From Linanthus parryae (taxonomy: Eukaryota > Streptophyta > Magnoliopsida > Ericales > Polemoniaceae), in the NCBI GenBank assembly GCA_023055425.1, contig JALGPY010000005.1, positions 87,337,495 to 87,401,494 on the forward strand: a stretch of DNA of 64,000 nucleotides, written 5' to 3'. The position numbers and the translations under genes were made by a program. Positions 35,301 through 47,300 of the stretch are shown in pieces; the stretch's first letter is position 1, and each line of letters opens with the position of its first letter. The notes under the pieces are model-generated. The model saw only the letters and a program-made list of their open reading frames with translations. It was not told the DNA's origin and did not search any database.

Positions 35301-38300
35301 GCCATAACCATTTTGTCATTAATGCATGGTAAAAACGTCTAAGATCGAGACTCCCCACCCTCCACTTTGATAGTAAAGTGTAGACAGATTTTCAAGATAC
35401 TAGCGACATCTTCCTTTCCCCTTCTGCACCTGCCCACAGAAAATCACTTTGCAACTTATTCACTCTCTTCTCAACTGAAGCTGGCAGCGGGAATAAAGAT
35501 AGGAAGTAGGTGGGTAAAGAAGACAATGTACATCTTAGCAAAGTACTCTTCCCACCTTTCGATAAATATTGTTTTTTCCATGTTGCCAACTGCCTCTCCA
35601 TAGGTTCAATTATCAGGTCCTAAATGGAAATTGTTTTAAATTCCGCTCCAAGTGGCATACCCAGATACTTCACTGCCAATGACCCCACTTTGAAACCAAT
35701 TGCCATTGCAAGTGGCTGCAGATTTGGAACTTCAGTGATAGGAATCAATTCACTCTTAGCCAAGTTCACCTTCAAACCTGAAACTGTTTCCAATGCCATC
35801 AGCACATTGTAGCCATTGCAATTGTTCTTGATCAGCATCACAAAAGAACAGAGTTTTATGAGCGAATAACAAGTGAGAAGTCCGGACATAAACACCATCC
35901 CTCCCGGTTACACGAAAATCTGTTAACACATCAGCTTCCACCAACTTCTTTACCATTTTTCCAAGAGTAGCATTATGTCACTTGTTAATATGTGAATGGT
36001 CTTAATGAGGCTTCACATATTTCAATTGTCGTTTGGGTTTAAGATTTTGACACGATAAGGACATGGGTTTGTTTAGGTTAACGGTTTAGTTCTTACTGAA
36101 TCGACACTATACGAACACTACTAGCGAACACAAACTGCCACCCCTTAATTTAACTTATTGTAGTCAAGCGTTTACAATACTATATTATAGTAAGTACATC
36201 GTGACTTCTAACATAATTAAAAGTCTTAAGAAGTGTTTACATAAGTTTACGCATGAATTAGTTATATGTAGTATGTGCTATTCATATGTCACATTTTATT
36301 TGTAAATTAACTGTCGCTTAATGCATTATGTTATTAGTTTATGAAAGGTCTTAATAAGTGATTTTGTATTTTCCTTGCTGTTTGAATCTAAAACTTTGAC
36401 AGTATGAAAAAACAACTCAGTTTGGTCAACCCTCTAAGTTACTTTTTATGCTACCCCATCCACAAATACGGCTAGCAAACACGTACAGCCACCCCTAAAA
36501 CTAACTAATTGTAGTAAAAGAGTTTACAATACTATAATATTGTACGTCATGACTTGTAACAACCTTTGAAAGGTCTTTAGACGTCTCTACATATTTCAAA
36601 GTGTTCACTTGTCAAATAGTTATATTTAAATAGTATATGTTACTGAAGTGTCTCTATATATTAGTAAATTAGTTGCAGTTAAGAGTATCATTTATCAAAT
36701 TATCGAGAGCATTTGAAAGGTCTTAATGATGTTATTATGTATTTTTGTTGTTGTTTGGGTTTAAGATTTTGACGGGATTAAAAAGACGGCTGAAGTCTCC
36801 ACGTATTTCAACGTTTTAAAGCACGCTGAATAATGTATCAGTTAGTAGTTTATTTTGTATATGAGTACTCGTGAACTTTGCCTATATGCTCTTACGTCTT
36901 CCCTCATAGGCTATAGTTGTCTCAATTAGTTAATTGAACAAGTATGTATTACTAATATGACAAAATATTAGTATCATGTCATTAGTATTTGAAAGGTCTA
37001 AATGAACTTATTACTCCCTTCGTCCCGCAAAGACAGTACATATTTCCATTTTGATATGTCCCAAAATGGTTGTCCACTTACATTTTCTAGGTGAAAATAT
37101 AATGAACATCCAGTACTACCCATTCATATTCAATGCACCTATTCTTGGAGAAAGCAAAAACAAGGATAATAGTGGAAATAACATGTCAAAACTTGTAGTG
37201 GGATGCATTAATTGCATGTCTCTAAAAAAATTGTAGGTTATAAGATGAAATATCTTTGCGGGACGGAGGGAGTGCGTATTTCAGTTGTTCTTTGGGTCCA
37301 CAATTTTGAAGCGATTAAAAATCTGCTCGGTTTTGCCTCTTTTGCCTCAACCCTGTTAGTTACTTGTTACTGTCTTGACAGATACCAACACGGCTAGCGA
37401 ACTCGAATTGCCACCCTTAAAAGACGACTATGTCAAGATATGTCAATTCTTGTATCAATAATCTAAATTTTCTGTAGTCTTTACGTAGTTCAAGGCTTTG
37501 ATGTATTTTGAATTATGTATTCAATTAGTTCGTTTTCTACAATCCAAGAATATTATTTAAATCTACACTCCAAACTACACTACTAAGACAAACTGTGACA
37601 CTCATGAACTTTGCTTATCCACATGAGCTAGGTTATAGTTCTGTCTCAATGTCACATTGAAATTGTATATTACAATATATTAGTATCACATGTCATTTGC
37701 ATTTGAAAGATCTTAATGAGGTTATTACAATTGTTGTTTGGGTTAAAAAGTTGACTATTGAAAAAAGGTTCAGTTTTGGTCATCCCTTTTAGTTACTTGT
37801 ACTGTTTTGACACGATACCAACACAGCTAGTGTACACAAATTGCCACTCTTAAAAGTAACTCACTGTAATTAAGATTTTCCAATACTATTATATGATGTC
37901 ATTTTTGTGACAATAATCTGAAATTTCTCCAATCTTTGTGTACTTAAAGGTTTTAAAGCATGTTGAGTTACATCAATGGTGTTTTTTCATACAATCCATG
38001 AACATCATTTGAATCTACACTACTAAGACTACCTATGACGCTCATGAACGTTGCTTATCTGCTCTTACCTTACCACATGAGCGAGGCTTTAGTTATGTAT
38101 CAATTAGTTATATTTAAATATTCAATGTTCTCGCATGTTACAATAAAGGCCTTAATTTAGGTATTCCAATTGTTTTTTGGGTTTGAGGTTTTGACGTGAT
38201 TAAAAAACGGCTCAGAATCATACCATTTAGTTACTTATTACTGTTTTGACACGATACTAGCACGGCTTGGGAACATGAGTTGCCAACCCTAAAACTAACA

Positions 38301-41300
38301 ATTTGCAATTACTATTTTTCCAATGCTATAGTATGATGTCATTTGATATGTAAACATGTCATTTCGTGTAATGGTAATCTGAAATTTCTCTAGTCCTTAC
38401 ATAGTTCAAGGTTTTTGTGCATGTTGAATTACGTTAATTAGTTCTTTTATACAATCGAAGAACATATTTAAATATACACTACAAACTACACTAAAAAACC
38501 TATGGCACTCATGAACTTTGCCGATATGCTCTTACCTCATGATTTATCAATTAGTTATTTTATTTATTCAAATACTAAAAAGGAGAGTGTTTTATTATCT
38601 CTATGAGTAGTGGTGTTTCAATGTTAGCCATCAGATTTGACAGCAATGACTAGAAAATAGACAATCTTCTTTTGGCTTTTGCAATAATGCTCTTGGCCTT
38701 TTGAATTCTCTTTTCTCTGGTAGTAGTTCCAAAGGACGGGGTCACGCGCCATTATTTAAAGAGAGTTTGTTACTCTGATGTCACAATATGTTACTAAATT
38801 ATGTGCTATTTAGAGTATCACATGTCTTTAGTTCTGAAAGGTCCGAATGAAGTTATTACGTATTTCAGTTGGGTTTCAGATGTGACGCGATATAAGACGG
38901 CTCAGTTTTGATCAACCCCTTTAGTTACTCCCTTCGTCCCATTTCATTAGTCCACATATTCTAAAATGGGTGTCCCAATTTATGTTTCTCACTTTACATA
39001 AAAGTTACATACTTCTTACTTTACTTCCACCATATTCCCTTTTAAATTCTTAATCATTTACTTCTCCCAAAATACCACATAAGACATGCAATATAGTAAA
39101 TCTAACAAGTCAAAATCATCTCCTTATTCCATGTGCAAAAGTAACTTGGACTAATAAAATGGGATGGAAGGAGTACTTGTTACTGTTTTGACTTTTGACA
39201 CGATACAGACACGGCTAGCAAACATGAATTTTTCCCCTATAACTAATTGTAGTTAAAGAGTTTCAATACTATAATGTAATGTCATTTGTTGTATCGATAA
39301 TCTGAAATTTCTTTAGTCTTAGGTATTTTGAAGGTTTTAATTCATGTTGAATCACACGCGAGTTAGGTTTTTTATACAATCTAAGAACATCATATCTATG
39401 TACACTACAAACTACACTACTGACAGATGAATTTTTTGTATATGCTCTTAGCACATGAGCTAGGCTTTAGTTTCGTATCAATTTATTATATTTATAATAT
39501 ATGTTATTCATTTGTCACAATATATTAGTAATATAATTGTTCCATATCAATTTATTATATTTATAATATATGTTATTCGTTTGTCACAATAAATTAGTAA
39601 TATAATTTCTGTTAAATGTTTGACACGATACTAACGTGGCTAGCTAAACATGAATTACCTTCTCTATAACTATTTGTAGTTATGTGTTTCCGATACTATA
39701 ATATATACTATTGACTAATCTAATCAGGCTAATCCAATTAAACTCAATCCCATTAATTTGAAAACCCAACACACTATAATATAAAAATAGTCTATTAATG
39801 TATTAGTTTTTTTCTAATAATGAGTCTTGCAGTTACTCTCTTCTGCAACAAAGCAACTCTTGATCACTTTTGATCATGAAATTACTCAGGTAGATTCCTC
39901 AGAAAACTTAAATTAGGGTCGAAAGAAAATCTTAAGATTCCCACCAATGAGCAATGAGGGGAGTAACCTAGGATCTTAGTATAGTTCGTTCTTATATTTA
40001 CCCGATCTGGGACTTTTCGACACGCCCCCTCCTGACGTGTGACTTCTCAAAAGTTAATTGCAGCATCTGATCATTTGAGTTTTAGTAAATATGAGTATCT
40101 TTCAATGCATACGCGTGTATTATAAAACTTAAGTTCAAATTATGTGTATTCAAATCGGACTATGCAATCTTTAGATAATTTAATGTATACATCACATTGG
40201 GTGAGAACACGTTCAATAAACATGTCGAATTAGTGTTGAAGGTATTTGACACGGCCAATTGAAACTGTTGGCGTAGGTTGTCTGATCTTTGATGGGGCAA
40301 AGAGAATTGGCGTCATGAATTATCACTCCTATTTGACTCATTCGTTTCAAAAAATTCTCCCAACATATAAGCTCTTTCGAGAGTAGTAGTTCTAACTCGT
40401 TAAAGAACCTCCCCATGGGTAAAGCAAACAAACATGTGTATCTAGTTTTGATCTTGCCATAGAAATTGTTAGAATCCATATGGTTCCACCTCAAACTCAA
40501 TTGGCACAAGGGGAGTAAATAGCTCAGGATCCAATTAACTACATTCAACACTCCAAACATCCCGATGTGGGACAAATCCAAACACGTGTGCAACACAAAT
40601 GGGTGGGGTGAGCATGCGTGGGTCCATGACCAACATATACGAACTAAGCCTTTCTTTGATACCATGTTAGAATCATTAGGTTTCAACCTAAAACCAATTG
40701 GCTATCACGGGAGCCCAGGAACTAATTATCTACACAAATACACAATGCTCCAAACATCTGAATATGGGACGAATCTGAACATGAATCTTTCCTCATGGCT
40801 CCCTCTAGAAGTCCGAGGCAATCTTGTTATGTGAAATCTATAGAATGGAGCAAGGTGAAGTAGGGTAGAATTAATTTGATGTGGTAAGTTTCAGGATAGA
40901 CTTGCCGCTATTCAAATTTCTTAAATTTGCTTTTAATCACAAGCCTAAGCAGAAGCAAAAATATTTGTTGGGTGACAACCCACATGGGTTGAGTGCAACT
41001 TATTGATCCTTGCATGCCGAATGCAAATTAGGCTATATATCAGGTGGATAAACTGTACTTAGCCCTTACTATTCAGCATAGTTTTCTTCTTTGGTTTATT
41101 TCCCCTTCCGTGCAATGTCCATTTGGCATGGCCCTATGGGTTTATGATCTCCAACTATTTCCCATCGACGTTCATAGTTAATTGCCCGAGTTGAGTTGAG
41201 TTGAGGTGGGTGATACAGCTTGACGGTGGGGAGGAGGGACAGACGATAGTTGGTTCTTATAGATAGCCGGTTTTTATATAAGGTCTTTTCCAGTTGAGTG

Positions 41301-44300
41301 GTATACAAGAAGGACCTCAAGTTGGAGGGTTTAGATTTCGGGACTACCGAGTGGAACAGTTTTGGATTTGGCGCTAGATGCTCCTTTCGAGGAAGGTGAG
41401 ATTGGTTTTCTTTGAGGGGTGGGGGTGGGATTCTATTTTGTTTGGTGGAGATAAGGCGGGGGCGGATGGCTTGACGATTGTCTTCCTTTCATGAAAATTA
41501 GGATGTAGTTAAGCCCGAGGTTATGATAATGATGAACAAGTTTTATCTTTCAGGAAAGTTGGAGAAAAGCTAAGTGCCACTTTTGTGGCTTTCTTGCCTT
41601 TGAAACCAGAGCTGGTAGATTTCATGATTAGCATATTGAATAACCCTTATATAATTGACTAAGGTGTGAGGCTAAAGAGAGATCTCCCGTCTCTGGGTCT
41701 TGGAGTGTTTTTGTGGCAGGGCGGAAGGGATAATATTTTGGATGCAGTGTTGGTGGCGAATGAATGTGTTGATCATAGGATAACAGGTAACGGTGTCGGG
41801 AGTTTTGTGCATGTTGGATATAAAGAAGGCTTAGGATCATGTTAATCACAAGTTTCCTCTTTGTATTCTCGGATGAATGGGTTTAACTCAGCGTTGAGTA
41901 TGTTGGATTGAATCTTGTATCTCTATTGCTTGTTATTCCATCTTCTCAATGGTATACCTAAAGGTTTTTTTGCCAAGCTTCGCGGGGTCGTAGGTAAGAG
42001 GATCCTCTCTCTCTTTTGATAAGTAAAGATTGTATTATAAACGTAACGGCAAGAGTACAAGATTGATCAACTCAATTGTTGATCATATCATATAAGTCAA
42101 CGAGGGCAGAAGTTGAAGTTGAGATTGGTTTTCTTTGAGGCTATATATCAGGAAATTCCCTTCACACCAAAAACGGAAAGCATACAGAAATTTAGACCTC
42201 AATTGGTGCATGGGCATATACTTCTCCTAAAAAATTCGATGATTGCGCTCCCACCAAATTTGCCAAATAATACACCAAGGTCCTATTCCCCAGATCTTTT
42301 TTTGAGTTGAGCCTTGACAACCATGCAGCCAGCATTCTAACTGTGTCTTCATATCTATCGGTTGTACCCACTGGATCACGAACACGGCCCAAATAATTTC
42401 CCAAAGACTCCTATCAGCTGCGGAATGTAGGAAGAGGTGTGACACTGTATCCTCCTCACAATAACACATCACAAACCAATTTGCAAGCTGGAACCCTCTC
42501 TTCTTCAGATTATCAATGGTAAGAATAGAATTTGTAACTGCCATCCAAGCAAAAAACCCCACTTTTAAGGGAGCACCAGACTTACACACCATGCGATGAG
42601 GAAAGTTAACGTGAAAACCATTCAATACGACGTAAAATCCTACCACAGTAAACTTCTCTTTGGCTCCTAACCAACAAAGTTTGTCGTCTCTGCCAATATG
42701 CACATTGACAGAATACAATCCTGCCATAAATTGATGCAGAACTTCAACTTCCCAATCATGTATGTACACCAGGGTTTCAAAAAACGGCAAAAGCGGCGCG
42801 GAGCGGCCGTGTTGTAACGGAAACCGCAGAGAGCGCGACCGTTTTTCCCGTTACGCGTCGTGTGAATTTTATTCACACAAAAGACGGCCGTTTCGCGTCG
42901 GTAACGGGAAAAACGGCCGTTTCACGTCGGAAAAGCCAGGAAAACGGCCGTTTCGTGTTGGGAAAACGGGAAAAACGGAGAAAACTTCCGTGAATATTTT
43001 CTAAAATTCACACATTCGATCCCCGTTTTCAGTTACAGTCCCTCCGATATAGTCCGATCTCGTTACACGCGACCGCGACCGATACGTCAGCCACTTCCGT
43101 TTTTTAAAACCTTGATGTACACTGTGTATAAACAATGGCTCCCATACCACTTTTCCATTAGTAATGTTCAGAAAATCGATCACCTTGGCATATTTGTTAA
43201 TTGATAACAAAAATAAGCCGAGGTATGCATCAGATAGAGGCACTTCTCCGCACCAAATATCATGCCAAAAACTTATTCGAGATCCATTACCTACCTGGAA
43301 GTAAACATTTTTCGAGAAAACATACCACTTCTGTCTAATAAACTTACATAACCCTACCCCATATGGTGCTCTTCCTACCTTAGTCATCCATCCTCCCTGC
43401 ATAAGCTCGAATTTGGCCGCCACAACTCTTCGCCAAAGACAATTTTCTTCACAAAGGAAGCACCACAACCATTTTCCTAATAATGCACGATTAAATAATC
43501 TCAAGTTGTGAATACCAACTCCACCATTTCTTATTGGTTGACAAACCTCTTTCCAAGCTATGAGATGCATCTTCTTTTCTCCCTCCATACCATCCCACAG
43601 ACAGCCTCGTTGCAATTTGTCAATTCTCTTCTCTACTGACACCGGCAGTGGAAATAATGAAAGATAGAGCAGTGCAGTGGTCGTTGAGGAGTTTCAGGCA
43701 GGGAAGCGAGGAAGCGAGGTGGCCTTCATCTCCATATATGTCACTTGTTTGCATATGATTCTTCATTTTTTTCAAAGGGGAAGACGAGGCACACAGGCAA
43801 TCTTTTGGGTGTGCTTGACTAGTTTCACATGGTGTCCGGGTTGAGGGTAAATTTGAGCAAGTCGGAGATGATCCCGATTGGTAACGGGCCTAAAGTTAAA
43901 TGAGTTACCAGCATTTCAGCTTGTAAGGTTGCTCGTTGCTTTCAATTTGCCTTTGGGGGCTTCTTACAAGGACACGGAGGTGTGACCAAATTGTAGAGCA
44001 CCATCGGATTAGGTTGGCCACTTGGACAAGGCAGTACCTTTCAAAGGGTGGGCTGGCTACCCTCCTAAAGAGCACCTTTTAAAAGCGGCGCGGAGCGGCC
44101 GTGTTGTAACGGAAACCGCAGAGAGCGCGACCGTTTTTCCCGTTACGCGTCGTGTGAATTTTATTCACACAAAAGACGGCCGTTTCGCGTCGGTAACGGG
44201 AAAAACGGCCGTTTCACGTCGGAAAAGCAGGGAAAACGGCCGTTTCGTGTTGGGAAAACGGGAAAAACGGAGAAAACTTCCGTGAATATTTTCTAAAATT

Positions 44301-47300
44301 CACACATTCGATCCCCGTTTTCAGTTAGAGTCCCTCCGATATAGTCCGATCCCGTTACACGCGACCGCGACCGATACGTCAGCCGCTTCCGTTTTTTAAA
44401 ACCTTGATGTACACTGTGTATAAACAATGGCTCCCATACCACTTTTCCATTAGTGATGTTCAGAAAATCGATCACCTTGGCATCTTTGTTAATTGATAAC
44501 AAAAATAAGCCGAGGTATGCATCAGATAGAGGCACTTCTCCGCACCAAATATCATGCCAAAAACTTATTCGAGATCCATTACCTACCTGGAAGTAAACAT
44601 TTTTCGAGAAAACATACCACTTCTGCCTAATAAACTTACATAACCCTACTCCATATGGTGCTCTTCCTACCTTAGTCATCCATCCTCCCTGCATAAGCTC
44701 GAATTTGGCCGCCACAACTCTTCGCCAAAGACAATTTTCTTCACAAAGGAAGCACCACAACCATTTTCCTAATAATGCACGATTAAATAATCTCAAGTTG
44801 TGAATACCAGCTCCACCATTTCTTATTGGTTGACAAACCTCTTTCCAAGCTATGAGATGCATCTTCATTTCTCCCTCCATACCATCCCACAGACAGCCTC
44901 GTTTCAATTTGTCAATTCTCTTCTCTACTGACACCGGCAGTGGAAATAATGATAGATAGAGCAGTGCAGTGGTCGTTGAGGAGTTTCAGGCAGGGAAGCG
45001 AGGAAGCGAGGTGGCCTTCATCTCCATATATGTCACTTGTTTGCATATGATTCTTCATTTTTTTCAAAGGGGAAGACGAGGCACACAGGCAATCTTTTGG
45101 GTGTGCTTGACTAGTTTCACATGGTGTCCGGGTTGAGGGTAAATTTGAGCAAGTCGGAGATGATCCCGATTGGTAACGGGCCTAAAGTTAAATGAGTTAC
45201 CAGCATTTCAGCTTGTAAGGTTGCTCGTTGCTTTCAATTTTCCTTTGGGGGCTTCTTACAAGGACACGGAGGTGTGACCAAATTGTAGAGCACCATCGGA
45301 TTAGGTTGGCCACTTGGACAAGGCAGTACCTTTCAAAGGGTGGGCTGGCTACCCTCCTAAAGAGCACCTTTTAAAAGCGGCGCGGAGCGGCCGTGTTGTA
45401 ACGGAAACCGCAGAGAGCGCGACCGTTTTTCCCGTTACGCGTCGTGTGAATTTTATTCACACAAAAGACGGCCGTTTCGCGTCGGTAACGGGAAAAACGG
45501 CCGTTTCACGTCGGAAAAGCAGGGAAAACGGCCGTTTCGTGTTGGGAAAACGGGAAAAACGGAGAAAACTTCCGTGAATATTTTCTAAAATTCACACATT
45601 CGATCCCCGTTTTCAGTTACAGTCCCTCCGATATAGTCCGATCTCGTTACACGCGACCGCGACCGATACGTCAGCCACTTCCGTTTTTTAAAACCTTGAT
45701 GTACACTGTGTATAAACAATGGCTCCCATACCACTTTTCCATTAGTAATGTTCAGAAAATCGATCACCTTGGCATATTTGTTAATTGATAACAAAAATAA
45801 GCCGAGGTATGCATCAGATAGAGGCACTTCTCCGCACCAAATATCATGCCAAAAACTTATTCGAGATCCATTACCTACCTGGAAGTAAACATTTTTCGAG
45901 AAAACATACCACTTCTGCCTAATAAACTTACATAACCCTACCCCATATGGTGCTCTTCCTACCTTAGTCATCCATCCTCCCTGCATAAGCTCGAATTTGG
46001 CCGCCACAACTCTTCGCCAAAGACAATTTTCTTCACAAAGGAAGCACCACAACCATTTTCCTAATAATGCACGATTAAATAATCTCAAGTTGTGAATACC
46101 AACTCCACCATTTCTTATTGGTTGACAAACCTCTTTCCAAGCTATGAGATGCATCTTCTTTTCTCCCTCCATACCATCCCACAGACAGCCTCGTTGCAAT
46201 TTGTCAATTCTCTTCTCTACTGACACCGGCAGTGGAAATAATGAAAGATAGAGCAGTGCAGTGGTCGTTGAGGAGTTTCAGGCAGGGAAGCGAGGAAGCG
46301 AGGTGGCCTTCATCTCCATATATGTCACTTGTTTGCATATGATTCTTCATTTTTTTCAAAGGGGAAGACGAGGCACACAGGCAATCTTTTGGGTGTGCTT
46401 GACTAGTTTCACATGGTGTCCGGGTTGAGGGTAAATTTGAGCAAGTCGGAGATGATCCCGATTGGTAACGGGCCTAAAGTTAAATGAGTTACCAGCATTT
46501 CAGCTTGTAAGGTTGCTCGTTGCTTTCAATTTGCCTTTGGGGGCTTCTTACAAGGACACGGAGGTGTGACCAAATTGTAGAGCACCATCGGATTAGGTTG
46601 GCCACTTGGACAAGGCAGTACCTTTCAAAGGGTGGGCTGGCTACCCTCCTAAAGAGCACCTTTTAAAAGCGGCGCGGAGCGGCCGTGTTGTAACGGAAAC
46701 CGCAGAGAGCGCGACCGTTTTTCCCGTTACGCGTCGTGTGAATTTTATTCACACAAAAGACGGCCGTTTCGCGTCGGTAACGGGAAAAACGGCCGTTTCA
46801 CGTCGGAAAAGCAGGGAAAACGGCCGTTTCGTGTTGGGAAAACGGGAAAAACGGAGAAAACTTCCGTGAATATTTTCTAAAATTCACACATTCGATCCCC
46901 GTTTTCAGTTACAGTCCCTCCGATATAGTCCGATCCCGTTACACGCGACCGCGACCGATACGTCAGCCGCTTCCGTTTTTTAAAACCTTGATGTACACTG
47001 TGTATAAACAATGGCTCCCATACCACTTTTCCATTAGTGATGTTCAGAAAATCGATCACCTTGGCATCTTTGTTAATTGATAACAAAAATAAGCCGAGGT
47101 ATGCATCAGATAGAGGCACTTCTCCGCACCAAATATCATGCCAAAAACTTATTCGAGATCCATTACCTACCTGGAAGTTAACATTTTTCGAGAAAACATA
47201 CCACTTCTGCCTAATAAACTTACATAACCCTACTCCATATGGTGCTCTTCCTACCTTAGTCATCCATCCTCCCTGCATAAGCTCGAATTTGGCCGCCACA

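Larger units (their letters stand above)
36000..39720 (+). repeat. Decayed tandem array with about 430-bp period
   Basis: A landmark resembling ACACGGCTAGCAAACACGAAT followed by TTGCCACCCCTAAAACTAA recurs near 36119, 36469, 37390, 37823, 38261, 39210 and 39635. A second landmark (TTTTGACGCGATTAAAAAACG then GCTCAGTTTTGGTCAACC) recurs near 36395, 36770, 37305, 37748, 38190 and 38885. Spacing is 427-443 bp for the cleanest neighbours; longer gaps hold inserted Stowaway MITEs or missing landmarks. No coding function is visible. The source monomer is unknown. Confidence 0.7.

Noticed and set aside
40565..40834. 89-codon plus-strand ORF
   Set aside because: It crosses the TRIM repeats and the unique DNA beyond, with no domain; chance frame.
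44022..44285. 87-codon plus-strand ORF repeated in the array
   Set aside because: It joins an out-of-frame piece of plus-LINE to MITE sequence across the duplication junction; repeated only because the unit is repeated.
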